Below are positions 47,936 to 57,920 of a stretch of DNA of 64,000 nucleotides, piece after piece. Each line of letters opens with the position of its first letter. Positions within the stretch are counted from its first letter, which is position 1. A program made the position numbers and the translations under genes. Source of the DNA: Chitinophagales bacterium (lineage in GTDB: Bacteria; Bacteroidota; Bacteroidia; Chitinophagales; UBA2359); NCBI GenBank assembly GCA_020629005.1, contig JAHDEE010000001.1:45040-109039 (forward strand). Direction: 5' to 3'. The notes under the pieces were generated by a model. That model was given only the letters and a program-made list of their open reading frames with translations, was not told the origin of the DNA and made no database searches.

Positions 47936-48329
47936 GAACGGTGAAATTTGTACTGGCAGGGTGTCAGTTTGATTTGTTAGATGCAGTATGTTTGGAAGAA
48001 GCTGCATATTGGTCAAACTATGTTGTTCGCCGATGTAGTAAATTATTAGTTTATGGCAAGGTGGCAAAATTTTAAGCTAAAAAAAGGCGTTAATTTTGTC
48101 TGATTTTTACATCCATAGCGAAAAAATACTATCCTTGGTCAAATGCGTAGCCTATCGCATGCATTTGATCCTGATTTTTGGCCCTTTGTGCGAAATCAGA
48201 AATGCTAACGAAAGGCACAAAATTTAGTCATCCTTTGCAATTTCAAAGGGATAAATCAGCCGAAACTATTTCTTTTGTTGTAGCTTTCGGTGCCGGTCTT
48301 CCTCAATCCGTAAATTGACCCATTCAACC
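47936..48329. promoter_or_regulatory. divergent regulatory region with two dyads
   Basis: This 394-base gap separates the divergent starts of the CTDC gene and the MORN operon. Two inverted repeats stand out: TCAAATGC (48139-48146) with GCATTTGA (48161-48168), and CTGATTT (48171-48177) with AAATCAG about 15 nt later. Such dyads could bind a dimeric regulator or be chance. No exact TAnnTTTG box was found for either gene. Confidence 0.3.
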
Positions 48330-51300
48330 ATGAAGAATACTTTCCAATTAGCTTCATTTTTCATATTACTTCTCTGTCTAAGTCAAGACCTTAAAAGTCA
48401 GGATCTGGGCACAATTCCAGATTCGAAGGATATGATCTTGAAAGGTATCGAACTGCATGAAGAAGGTTTATTCGAAGAAGCACTTCTGGAGTATCAAAAG
48501 GTAAATCAAAATGATCCCAACTACCTTGCTGCGCTGGTGGAACAGGGCATTAGTCTGACCTCTTTAGAAAGGTACGAAGAGGTGATTGAGAACTGTCAAA
48601 TAGGTCTGGATCTGGACCAACGCTATCAGGCAGATTTTTATGCTTCCATGACAAATGCAGAGATGAAGATGGGTAATGAGCAAAAGGCTTTGGAGACCGC
48701 CAACAAAGGCATCGAGATTGCTCCTTACAGTAACCTTTTGTATTACCAAAGAGCGCTGGTGAAAATCGAGCAAGGACAGCGAGCAGATGCTGTATTAGAC
48801 CTACAAGAATCAATTGGACTTGATCCTTTTCATGCACTAAGCCACAAGAAACTTGCCGATTTAGCGCTTTTGGAACAGCAACTCAGTGAAGCAATAATGG
48901 CAATGGGCCTGTATTTGCTGCTTGACTTTCGAAACGATGCAGCAAATGAAGCACTGGCAGAAATCAACAATGCTGTCTCCAAAAAATATCAGAGCGATGC
49001 CACAGAGACAGATGTGTCTCCAGGAGAAGACTTTGAAGAAATAGACCTATTACTAAAAAACTACATAGCCCTGGACGAGAAGTTTGAAGTACCGTCCAAG
49101 ATTCCGATTCCCATTGTCAAGCAATCTTATTTGCTGTTTGAAAGGGCTGATACGTCAAAGAGCGGTTTCTGGTGCAATACCTACCTTAAGTTTTACAAAA
49201 AAATGTTGGCTGACAACCAGTTTGGGCAAATGTCCAATCTCATGGTGCTCAGCAGCCGCAATGTGAACCATGTTGCACAGTTAGAAAAGCAAATATCAAA
49301 AATTCAGGAGTTCATTCCCTATTTCAATGTTGAATGGAGGGACCACTGCCAGGCTCGGATGGTTGAATGGGAAGGTAAGCAGACATTGGTAGATTATGTC
49401 AGGCATGACGGGCAGCTGGTCGCAATAGGCCCCCTTGTCGATGACGAACCTGAGGGATTCTTTAAGCTAATTCACGATTCTGGGACATTCGCCGGTTCTG
49501 GCAAGTACAAGAAGGGCGTTCGAGTGGGCAAATGGACCTTCTTGTATCCAAATGGAAAAATACGAGAAGAAGTGACCTACAATGAGCAGGGACAGGCTGA
49601 AGGAAATCGAAAAACCTATTTTGAGAATGGCAACCTCGAAAGTGAAGAGACTTATCAAGAGGGAGAGCTCCAGGGACTCACCAGTTCTTACGATTATCAG
49701 GGCACCAAATATGCCACGGTTAATTATGCCAAAGGGAAAGGTGAGGGTGAGGTGATTTACTATCATTCAAATGGGCAAAAGCGATTTACAGTTGATCTGG
49801 TCAATGACAAAAAACACGGAGAATACTTCAGCTATTTCGACAATGGGCAAGTCAAAGAATCCGGAACGTATGTGCAAGATGTACTCGAAGGCCCTGTGAC
49901 AGAATATTTCATGAACGGCCAATTGAAGTCCAAAAGTGAGTTTGCAAAGGGCAAGCGAGAGGGAGCCTACGAAAGCTACTTTCAGGATGGCTCAAAACAT
50001 GAGATCGGACAATATTCAAAAGACAACTACAGTGGGGCCTGGAAGACATACCGAAAGGATGGAAGTCTTAGGGAAAGCGCGGAGTATGATGAAAACGGCA
50101 AGAAAACGGGACTATTAAGCAGCTTTTATGAGAACGAGCAGAAACAGCTACAAATTGAGTACAAGAAAGGAAGCATAGTGAGCTACAAGTGCTGGGACAA
50201 GAGCGGTAAACTACTCAAAGAAAGCAATGCAAGAAGTAAGCAGTTCTGGTTTGAAAAATACTTCGGTGATGGAGTATTGGCCAGTGAAGGAAGTTATCAG
50301 GATGATTCGCGTTCCGGTGAATGGAAATATTACAATGATTATGGGGTTCTTTCTTCGACCGAAAGCTATGAAGACCAACAAATCAATGGAATTGCCAATC
50401 AGTACAATCAGGCTGGCGACTTATCGTCGCAGGTTCAATACATCGATGGGCTTGCTCAAGGGGCAGCAAAGAACTATCACCCGGACGGCTCTGTCGCAGC
50501 AGAATTCTATTACCTCGATGATTTGCTTGAAGGTCAATACACAAGCTATTCTGTCGACGGAACCATACTGTCAAACGAGTACTATCTGGAAGGCTTGCAA
50601 CACGGAGTAAACTCCTACTTTAACGAAGATGGTAGTAAGTGGCTGGAAATCACTTATTATGAGGATTACCCTTCGACTTTTCGGTATTTCAAACCAGATG
50701 GAACACTTGAGTCCTCTTTCCAGCTCACCAAAGGCTGTGGCACAATTTCTCCGGCTTATCCAAATGGTCAGGCGATTTTCACTCGTAGTTATCTAGGGGG
50801 ACGAATCCACGGTGTCAGCAGCTATTACTACCCAGATGGACAATTGAAAAGCCAGCTCGAAAATTCAAACGGTATCTCTACGGGTGTCAACAAGAAATAC
50901 TTCAGAAATGGTCAATTGCAGAGTGTTGGAGAGTATGCATTTGGATTGAAGGAAGGACTTTGGACCTCCTACTACGAAGACGGAACAGTTGAAGATGAGA
51001 CAAACTATAAAAATGGAGCGACACACGGTGAAAGTAAAAGATATTGGAAGAATGGTCAACTACTTGCAAGTGAAGTCTTCAAATTCGGCAAATTAGAAGG
51101 GGAGCAACGTTTTTTTGCAGAATCCGGGGAGCTGCAATTGGTGCGCTTTTACTCTGGAGGTAAAGTCTACGCCTATAGCTATTTGGGAAAGGACGGCAAG
51201 CTGGTGGAGCAAATTCCTATCGGAACAGGAAAACAAGAGATAAAAAGCTACTACCAAAATGGACAACTAGCTCGAGAATACACTTTCGTGGATGGCATTT

Positions 51301-51605
51301 TCATCGGAACTTATAAAAAGTACCACCCCAATGGACAGTTGGCGTCGGAGTCTGAGAATGTAAAAGGCTTGAGTCATGGCCCAACTAAGACTTACTACGA
51401 TGATGGATCGAAGAAGCAGATTTTTCATTACAAATGGGGGCAGCTGGACGGATCATCTCAGGAATACTATGCAAACGGTAAGCTAAAAGAGGAAAGAAGC
51501 TATATTTCAGGCGAACTAAATGGGACTTCAAAGATTTATAATGAGGACGGAAGTTTGAAAGAAGAGCTCTACTATTTTGGAGATCTCTTATTCGAAATCA
51601 AGTAA
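48330..51605 (+). CDS. exported TPR and MORN-variant repeat protein
   Basis: A 1091-aa exported protein. The signal peptide is at the ATG at 48330 (LASFFILLLCLS); the frame opens 15 nt earlier at TTG. Residues about 25-220 are TPR units (ALLEYQKVNQNDPNYLAALV and following). After a linker, from about residue 375 to the end there are roughly 30 repeats of about 23 aa of the MORN_2/YwqK type: YFENGNLESEETYQEGELQG and similar, with the core YxNGQLxxxxxYxxGxxxG. Such repeats occur in YwqK-family proteins, whose function is poorly known. The first gene of a three-gene operon: its TAA overlaps the next ATG by one base. Confidence 0.85.
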   Translation: MKNTFQLASFFILLLCLSQDLKSQDLGTIPDSKDMILKGIELHEEGLFEEALLEYQKVNQNDPNYLAALVEQGISLTSLERYEEVIENCQIGLDLDQRYQADFYASMTNAEMKMGNEQKALETANKGIEIAPYSNLLYYQRALVKIEQGQRADAVLDLQESIGLDPFHALSHKKLADLALLEQQLSEAIMAMGLYLLLDFRNDAANEALAEINNAVSKKYQSDATETDVSPGEDFEEIDLLLKNYIALDEKFEVPSKIPIPIVKQSYLLFERADTSKSGFWCNTYLKFYKKMLADNQFGQMSNLMVLSSRNVNHVAQLEKQISKIQEFIPYFNVEWRDHCQARMVEWEGKQTLVDYVRHDGQLVAIGPLVDDEPEGFFKLIHDSGTFAGSGKYKKGVRVGKWTFLYPNGKIREEVTYNEQGQAEGNRKTYFENGNLESEETYQEGELQGLTSSYDYQGTKYATVNYAKGKGEGEVIYYHSNGQKRFTVDLVNDKKHGEYFSYFDNGQVKESGTYVQDVLEGPVTEYFMNGQLKSKSEFAKGKREGAYESYFQDGSKHEIGQYSKDNYSGAWKTYRKDGSLRESAEYDENGKKTGLLSSFYENEQKQLQIEYKKGSIVSYKCWDKSGKLLKESNARSKQFWFEKYFGDGVLASEGSYQDDSRSGEWKYYNDYGVLSSTESYEDQQINGIANQYNQAGDLSSQVQYIDGLAQGAAKNYHPDGSVAAEFYYLDDLLEGQYTSYSVDGTILSNEYYLEGLQHGVNSYFNEDGSKWLEITYYEDYPSTFRYFKPDGTLESSFQLTKGCGTISPAYPNGQAIFTRSYLGGRIHGVSSYYYPDGQLKSQLENSNGISTGVNKKYFRNGQLQSVGEYAFGLKEGLWTSYYEDGTVEDETNYKNGATHGESKRYWKNGQLLASEVFKFGKLEGEQRFFAESGELQLVRFYSGGKVYAYSYLGKDGKLVEQIPIGTGKQEIKSYYQNGQLAREYTFVDGIFIGTYKKYHPNGQLASESENVKGLSHGPTKTYYDDGSKKQIFHYKWGQLDGSSQEYYANGKLKEERSYISGELNGTSKIYNEDGSLKEELYYFGDLLFEIK

Positions 51606-53536
51606 TGACAATGAAGAACTACAGACCATTCATATGGCTAATTTGTTGTACCCTAATTTGCCACTGGACTTTCGGTCAAAGTGAGCTGGAAAAATACAAG
51701 GCAGAATTTCCAAAGGCACCTCTCGTCAAGCTCCTGGATCAGCGTAAAGTGACTATCAACATAGCGGAAGGAGACCTGGAAGTCTTTGATGCGACCACTG
51801 AGCGTCATCTGCTGCTCAATAAGAATGCTGCAGGGTTTGCTGAAAGATCTATCCAGTATTCTGACTTTTTTGATCTTGTTGATATTGAAGCCCGGACCAG
51901 GGTTCCTGATGGAAGACGTTATAAGGTACACGAGGTAACCGACTTTGAAACTTCAGAAGTCCTAAGCGAACGAAACTTCTACGACGGAAGAAAATCAACA
52001 AGCTTTGTGTATGATCATGCCCGACCTGGTGCAAGACTCGAACTAGAGTACACGGAAAAACTTTCAGATGCCAGGTTTGTTCACCCCTACTATTTCAGTT
52101 CATTCTATGATACCGAAAAAGCGGTCTTTGAGGTCGATGTGGATGCAGATGTGAATTTGGAAATCAAAACATATAATGATCCTGACAAGAAAATCCAATA
52201 TGAATCGACCAGTAGGAAAGGTAGAGTTTTTCATCGTTGGACTCTGGAGAACATTATTCCATTTGAAGCCGAAAGCAGTGCCCCATCTTTTAGAAGTCTT
52301 TCTCCGAGTGTGGCGGTACGAGTGAAGAGTTTTGCCTCAGATGGAAAAGACAAGCCAGTCTTACGAGATGTGGGCGACTTATTCAATTGGTACTCAAGTT
52401 GGATCAACAGCATCAAAAATGAAGCAGTAAGTAATGACATTAAAGCTGTTGTTGACTCCATCAAAGTTGGCGCCAACTCTGAGAAGATGCTTGTAAATGG
52501 TGTCTATGACTGGGTTAAGTCTAATATCAAGTACCTGGCAATTGAAAATAATATGGAGGGCTTCATCCCGCGAGACCCAAATACGATCTACCAGCAGAAG
52601 TTTGGTGATTGCAAAGATATGTCCTGCATGATTGTAAACATGCTCGACCACGCCGGTGTTGAAAGTCATTTTACCTGGATCGGAACCAGAGATATTGCTA
52701 TTGACTATGAAGATTTCCCCGCTCCCTTTATCGACAATCACATGATCGCAACCTATGTGACGCCGGAAGGGGAACATTGGTTCCTCGATGCCACTGACGA
52801 ATACCTTCCACTGGGATATCCCTCGGAATTTATTCAGGGCAAGCAGGCGCTTATTTACAAAAATGCCGAGGACTACGAACTGCAAATGGTTCCGGAATCA
52901 AGTCCGCAAAATTCGCAAGTAATCGATAGTGCAAAATTGAGGATTGAAGGAGAACTTTTGCTTGGAAGCTCAACGACCCATTACTCTGGCTACAATAATG
53001 GAAAATACAGAAGACAATATAACAAAATGAAGGGCGAAGACCCGGAAAAATTCTTTAAGTATTACCATGAACGAGGTAACAACAAATTTCTCATTCAAGA
53101 GTATGGTCAGCCGGAATTCTCAGACTCAATGAGTATCGTCACTTTTGATTTTGAAATTGACGACTATCTTAGCAGAACCGATGACAAGATTTTTGTTAAT
53201 CTAAATCTCGAGAAGGTACTGGGAGGGCAAAAAATCGAAGAAGATAGGAAGCAGCCCATTGAACAGGATTTCTGTTATTCTTTAAGCCACAATTTCGAAC
53301 TCACAATACCGGAAGGGTATGAAATCGAGTTTCTTCCGGAGGATTTCGAATTCTCAAATGATCTGCTGGATGTATCCATCAACTATCTGGGAGAAAAAGA
53401 CAGGGTATCGTACTCCTTTCGTTTAGATAACAAATCACTACTGATTCTCCCGCAGCAATTCGAAAGCTGGAATCAAGTTGTCAAAAAACTCAAGAAACAT
53501 TATCGGGCCGTCGTCACTCTTAAGAAAAAAGTCTAG
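51605..53536 (+). CDS. DUF3857/transglutaminase-like exported protein (catalytic triad intact)
   Basis: A 643-aa exported protein. A signal peptide ends HWTFGQSE. The N-terminal DUF3857 domain (about 60-260) is followed by a transglutaminase-like core with its full triad: C336 in KFGDCKDMSC, H379 in DNHMIATYV and D395 in FLDATDEYLPLG. A C-terminal beta-rich domain with SYSFRLDNKSLLILPQQF follows. Proteins of this layout are common in Bacteroidota and are predicted periplasmic or surface peptidases or crosslinking enzymes; the substrate is unknown. The ATG shares a base with the stop of the MORN gene (TAATG), and its own stop abuts the next ATG, so the three are translated together. Confidence 0.87.
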   Translation: MTMKNYRPFIWLICCTLICHWTFGQSELEKYKAEFPKAPLVKLLDQRKVTINIAEGDLEVFDATTERHLLLNKNAAGFAERSIQYSDFFDLVDIEARTRVPDGRRYKVHEVTDFETSEVLSERNFYDGRKSTSFVYDHARPGARLELEYTEKLSDARFVHPYYFSSFYDTEKAVFEVDVDADVNLEIKTYNDPDKKIQYESTSRKGRVFHRWTLENIIPFEAESSAPSFRSLSPSVAVRVKSFASDGKDKPVLRDVGDLFNWYSSWINSIKNEAVSNDIKAVVDSIKVGANSEKMLVNGVYDWVKSNIKYLAIENNMEGFIPRDPNTIYQQKFGDCKDMSCMIVNMLDHAGVESHFTWIGTRDIAIDYEDFPAPFIDNHMIATYVTPEGEHWFLDATDEYLPLGYPSEFIQGKQALIYKNAEDYELQMVPESSPQNSQVIDSAKLRIEGELLLGSSTTHYSGYNNGKYRRQYNKMKGEDPEKFFKYYHERGNNKFLIQEYGQPEFSDSMSIVTFDFEIDDYLSRTDDKIFVNLNLEKVLGGQKIEEDRKQPIEQDFCYSLSHNFELTIPEGYEIEFLPEDFEFSNDLLDVSINYLGEKDRVSYSFRLDNKSLLILPQQFESWNQVVKKLKKHYRAVVTLKKKV

Positions 53537-55510
53537 ATGAAATTATATAGCCGAATTTCCATCATTCTCTTGCTCTTTTCAAGCATAAACCTGATTGCAC
53601 AGGAAGGACCTGTGTATGCTGACTATGACTGGGAAAAATCGCCAAGTCTCAGCAGTATTGAGCCATCATTCGCGGATTCAGAGCAAATCATTAGTCAACA
53701 GAATATTCTCAGTGAGATTATTGAGGAGAATGAAAAGCACATTGAATACTACGTCAAACACATGCGAACAATCGTAAATTCGGATGCGGCGGTTCAAAGC
53801 AATAACCGAATTTACTTGCCGCTGTATCAGGCAATTGACGTTGTTGAAGTCAAGGCGCGAGTAATCAACAGCGATGGGAGTGTAACAGAGCTAAACGCTG
53901 AAGATATCAAAACCGGCCAGGATGAGGATTCTGGTTTTGAATTCCAATATTTTGCTTTGGAAGGTGTCACAGTCGGCTCAGAAGTAGAATACTTATTCAA
54001 ACTCAAAAAACGACCTAGCAGCAGCGGCCAGCGCATTCTGCTTCAGGGAGACATACCGATACAAGAGAGTACATTTGAGCTGATTACTCCCTGGTATTTG
54101 ATTTATGGCACTAAGAGTTACAATGGCCTTCCTGACGTAACAATTGACACGATTCGCGAAGATAGAGTGAGACGTCAAATCAAGACTAAAAATGTAGACC
54201 GGCTCAAGAAAGAGTATTCGGCGCACTACCGCCCGCATTTGCAGCAGCTAATATATAAGCTGGATGAAAGTGCCCTTACCGGGGTTTCAGACGTTAACTC
54301 CTTTGGCCTGGCGAGCCGAGAAATTTATGACGGCGTATATGTACCGCTTGAGAAAAAGGAGACCAAAGCCGTAGAGAAACTACTAAAAGGAACGAATCTG
54401 AGCAGCTATTCAGACCTAAAAGAACAGGTTCTGGCAGTTGAGAATTACGTCAAAAGCAATTTTGCAATAGTCGAAGAAGGGAGAAATGAGCAGCTCTCCT
54501 ATATTGAAGGAATCCTTGACAACAAAGCCTTCAGCAATATTGGTGGCTTGCGGCTCTATGCAGCCATCTTCGATCAGCTGGGAATTGAGTTTCAATCCGT
54601 TTATACGTCTGACAGAAGTAGCTTGACATTTGATCCTGATTTTGAGCACTTTTTGCAACTTGATAAGGCATTGTTATACATCCCTGAGATCGAGACCATC
54701 ATGGATCCTTCCGATCCCTTTTCCCGTCTGGATATCATTGACCCGAACTTTACAAACTGCTACGGACTTTTCATCAGATCGCTGGATATGGACAGTTACA
54801 AAACTGGATTGGGAGAAGTAGGATTTATCAAGGAATCGGGTCATGAACAAAATGCTAGCAATATGAAAATCGAAGTCAAGTTCGAAGAAGATTTCGAAGA
54901 GATGAACATTTTGCTTGTCCAGGAATTTCATGGATTAAATGCAAAGTCCTTCCAACCGCTTTACGACTACCTGGATGAAGAGAAAGGAGAAGAGATGACA
55001 GAATTTCTTGTTAAGCTGGTGGATGAAGATGCAGAAATTCTTGACCTGAGTGCGGAGAATACAAGCGGCGACCTTTTAGGGTTAAAGCCATTGATCATCA
55101 AATCTCAAATGCGCTCGGATCGCTATATTGAACAAGCCGGTGAAAACATAATCTTCAAAGTTGGAGATTTGATTGGACCACAAACGGAACTTTATGAAGA
55201 AAAAGACCGAAAACTGGATATCGAGGGTCAGTACCCCCGCTCCTACCACAGAACAATAAAGTTCAACATTCCCAATGGCTACAAATTAGCCAATGCGGAG
55301 GATCTGAGCATGAATTACAAGAAGCCAGAGTCAAAATCCGAAATGGTGTTTGAGTCCAGCTATAAACTGGACGGCAATACGGTGAATGTTGACATAGTGG
55401 AATATTATGACAAATCGCATTACCCTGTTAGTGTTTACGAAGACTACAGAACGGTCATCAATGCAGCCGCCGACTTCAACAAAATCACCCTGATTTTTGA
55501 AAAACAATAA
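53537..55510 (+). CDS. DUF3857 protein with degenerate transglutaminase core
   Basis: A 657-aa exported protein with signal peptide ending NLIAQE. It has the same order as the preceding gene: DUF3857 region (about 60-260), transglutaminase-like core, beta-rich C-terminal domain (MVFESSYKLDGNTVNVDIVEY). In the core, however, the cysteine position reads FSNIGGL in place of FGDCKDM, and the histidine position reads LQLDKALLYI instead of DNHMIATYV, while the aspartate region IMDPSDP is retained. It is therefore probably a non-catalytic paralogue, perhaps a partner or regulator of the active one. It starts at the base directly after the previous stop. Confidence 0.82.
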   Translation: MKLYSRISIILLLFSSINLIAQEGPVYADYDWEKSPSLSSIEPSFADSEQIISQQNILSEIIEENEKHIEYYVKHMRTIVNSDAAVQSNNRIYLPLYQAIDVVEVKARVINSDGSVTELNAEDIKTGQDEDSGFEFQYFALEGVTVGSEVEYLFKLKKRPSSSGQRILLQGDIPIQESTFELITPWYLIYGTKSYNGLPDVTIDTIREDRVRRQIKTKNVDRLKKEYSAHYRPHLQQLIYKLDESALTGVSDVNSFGLASREIYDGVYVPLEKKETKAVEKLLKGTNLSSYSDLKEQVLAVENYVKSNFAIVEEGRNEQLSYIEGILDNKAFSNIGGLRLYAAIFDQLGIEFQSVYTSDRSSLTFDPDFEHFLQLDKALLYIPEIETIMDPSDPFSRLDIIDPNFTNCYGLFIRSLDMDSYKTGLGEVGFIKESGHEQNASNMKIEVKFEEDFEEMNILLVQEFHGLNAKSFQPLYDYLDEEKGEEMTEFLVKLVDEDAEILDLSAENTSGDLLGLKPLIIKSQMRSDRYIEQAGENIIFKVGDLIGPQTELYEEKDRKLDIEGQYPRSYHRTIKFNIPNGYKLANAEDLSMNYKKPESKSEMVFESSYKLDGNTVNVDIVEYYDKSHYPVSVYEDYRTVINAAADFNKITLIFEKQ

Positions 55511-55522
55511 GTGATCAAAAAG

Positions 55523-56170
55523 CTAACTAAGTAGCCAGTAAAAAACCGCGAACAAGAGCACATTGATCAGGATCAAGAGCTTGAACATGGAAGAGCCGAA
55601 GCTGAGCACTGTATCTCGAACAAACTCGTCTATGCCCGCAAAGACTTTGGTGGCGGCACTTTCACTTTGATCGCCTGATATGATATCTCGGGATACCTTG
55701 CTCAGAATGTTCACGATTGGAATCTGGTCGAGTATCTTCACAAATCCCCACTTGAATACGCCGGGAAGTGCTTCAGCCCTGGCTGACAATCTTTCGCGAA
55801 ATCCGGATTCGTCGATTTCGTGTTCTTGCGGTACCGTCATTTCAGGATTATCACCTGGCTTTGGAGCTATCTTTTCAGCCACCCAATCGCTAACCCCTTC
55901 TTGCCAGAGATGGGTTGTATTTTCATAGACATGCTCCAGCGAGGAACGAATGGCTGCTTGATAGGCTGCAACCCCGCATGCAATGGGCAAGGCAAGACCA
56001 AAAATCAAAAGCCCTGAATAATAAAGGATGCCGCTCAAACCACCTCCGAGTATGAATTGCCACAGAAACAGCCAATTCACAATCAGTCCTACAATCAGGA
56101 CCAATAGAAAGGAGCTTACTCCCTTCATTCCCGCTTTCGCGGCCAATTTCACGAAGCCCAATTTGCTCAT
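55523..56170 (-). CDS. hypothetical membrane protein
   Basis: A 215-aa protein not assigned to a family. Two strong hydrophobic segments lie near the N-terminus (FLLVLIVGLIVNWLFLWQFI and LLIFGLALPIACGVAAYQAA) and one at the C-terminus (LLILINVLLFAVFYWLL). Between them is a soluble region of about 110 residues with an acidic stretch (PGDNPEMTVPQEHEIDESG). The frame opens at a TTG at 56185, but the ATG at 56170 (MSKLGFVKLAAKAGM) is preferred. It converges on the DUF3857 gene with 12 nt between and is divergent from the subtilase. Confidence 0.7.
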   Translation of the reverse strand: MSKLGFVKLAAKAGMKGVSSFLLVLIVGLIVNWLFLWQFILGGGLSGILYYSGLLIFGLALPIACGVAAYQAAIRSSLEHVYENTTHLWQEGVSDWVAEKIAPKPGDNPEMTVPQEHEIDESGFRERLSARAEALPGVFKWGFVKILDQIPIVNILSKVSRDIISGDQSESAATKVFAGIDEFVRDTVLSFGSSMFKLLILINVLLFAVFYWLLS

Positions 56171-56261
56171 TGATCTTTTTGGCAAAATACAGATACAAAA
56201 GGCAGTTTTCCAAGAAGAGCAGCATATAACGGATCAGATTTAATGGCTATCTTCGGAGCAA

Positions 56262-57911
56262 ATGATTCAGTCGATGAAGCACCGCATTCTAACATTGCTT
56301 TTGTGGGCATCCTTGTTCCTGTTAAGTGGCACGTTTTATCTGCTTCAGGCACAAGAGGAAAAGCTGTTTGAACCGCACTTAATTGACTGGCAACACCTTG
56401 ACGCATTGTCGCAGGATGTGCAAGGCATCAGCACCGCGAAGGCATACGAAGCGGTAAAGCATCTTTCTCCGCAGGAGGTGGTGGTGGCGGTGATCGATTC
56501 GGGAGTGGACGTAGAACACGAAGATCTCTCGCCGCAAATCTGGACTAACTCAGATGAGGTCCCCAATAATGGAATAGATGATGATGCCAATGGCTATGTC
56601 GATGATATGCATGGCTGGAATTTTCTCGGAGGCAAAGACGGCCAAAACATCGCCTACGAAAATCTCGAATCAACGCGCATATACCGCAAATATCGTGAGC
56701 AATTCGAAAATGTGATGGAGGCCAATATCAGCGACAACCAAAAGGAAACATTCGAACTCTACAAGAAGGCCGAGCTTGACTACAAAGTAAGAAAAGCAAA
56801 GCTCGACGAGGACTTTGAGCTTGTGCTGCAGTTTGGCTTACTATATGAAGTTTCTGATAAACTGATTAGAGAGGCACTTGGAAAAGACACTTTCACCCTT
56901 GAGGAAGTAAGATCAGTCAAAAATCAAAAATCCCAGGTGATGGAAGCAAAAGCATTCCTTAGCGCGATCCTTGCAGATGGATTCGATCGAGACACCTGGC
57001 ATCAATACGAGCAACAAGTGAGCAAACAGGTAGATTACCACATGAATCTCGACTTCAATCCCCGTGATATCGTAGGAGATAATCCTGACAACCCCCAAGA
57101 ACAAGGCTATGGCAACAATGACGTAGCAGGAAGTGAGCCTATACATGGAACGCATGTTGCTGGAATCATTGCAGCGACTAGAGGCAATAACATAGGTTGC
57201 GAAGGCGTCGCGAAAAACGCAAAGATCATGTGCCTGCGAGCAGTACCTAATGGAGATGAGCGGGACAAAGACATAGCCAATGCCATCCGATATGCTGTAG
57301 ACAATGGAGCCCAGATTATCAATATGAGTTTTGGAAAGTCGATTTCTCCAAGAGAAGATGTTGTGGAACAAGCCATACTGCATGCGGAAGCGAAGGGGGT
57401 ATTGATGATTCACGCATCAGGTAACAAGAGCCTGAATCTGAATGATATCAGGGTCTACCCGAATGGCTCAATTGCAGGTCGTCGTGCTTCGAATTGGATC
57501 GAAGTTGCGGCCAGCGATCGACTCTGTAACAAGAATCTCGCTACCTATTTCTCCAATTATGGCAAGACGGAAGTGGACCTCTTTGCGCCGGGAATGTCGA
57601 TCTTTAGCCTGGCTCCCAATGACAAATACGATATGCATGACGGTACAAGCATGGCCGCTCCAGTCGTAACCGGAGTGGCGGCAATGTTGCTCTCCTACTT
57701 CCCCAATCTCTCTGCCCAACAAGTCAAAGACATCATTCTCGAGTCTGCAATCAGACACAAACGACAAAGGGTTTTTGTACCGACAGCCGATGAAAACCGT
57801 CGAAAAAAAACTAAATTTAAGCAGCTCTCTGCAACCGGTGGCATTGTGAATGCATTTACAGCTGTTTCATTGGCATTGCAGAAGCAAGGCAGTACATCAA
57901 CTTCACCATAA
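56262..57911 (+). CDS. secreted S8 family subtilisin-like protease
   Basis: A 549-aa secreted serine protease. A signal peptide ends YLLQAQEE. The triad is D79 in VAVIDSGVDVEHEDL, H298 in HGTHVAGIIAA and S463 in DGTSMAAPVVTGVAA. Between D and H there is an insertion of about 160 residues, highly charged (EQFENVMEANISDNQKE ...), much longer than in subtilisin; it occurs in some Bacteroidota S8 proteases and its role is unknown. There is no T9SS sorting domain, so it probably stays in the periplasm. Two starts are possible, ATG 56262 and ATG 56274, both giving a good signal. The next gene follows after 9 nt. Confidence 0.92.
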   Translation: MIQSMKHRILTLLLWASLFLLSGTFYLLQAQEEKLFEPHLIDWQHLDALSQDVQGISTAKAYEAVKHLSPQEVVVAVIDSGVDVEHEDLSPQIWTNSDEVPNNGIDDDANGYVDDMHGWNFLGGKDGQNIAYENLESTRIYRKYREQFENVMEANISDNQKETFELYKKAELDYKVRKAKLDEDFELVLQFGLLYEVSDKLIREALGKDTFTLEEVRSVKNQKSQVMEAKAFLSAILADGFDRDTWHQYEQQVSKQVDYHMNLDFNPRDIVGDNPDNPQEQGYGNNDVAGSEPIHGTHVAGIIAATRGNNIGCEGVAKNAKIMCLRAVPNGDERDKDIANAIRYAVDNGAQIINMSFGKSISPREDVVEQAILHAEAKGVLMIHASGNKSLNLNDIRVYPNGSIAGRRASNWIEVAASDRLCNKNLATYFSNYGKTEVDLFAPGMSIFSLAPNDKYDMHDGTSMAAPVVTGVAAMLLSYFPNLSAQQVKDIILESAIRHKRQRVFVPTADENRRKKTKFKQLSATGGIVNAFTAVSLALQKQGSTSTSP

Positions 57912-57920
57912 AGTAAACAA

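Noticed and set aside
48330..51605. YwqK antitoxin of a toxin-antitoxin system
   Set aside because: The label comes from automatic naming of MORN_2 repeats; here the protein is exported, 1091 aa long and not paired with a toxin gene.
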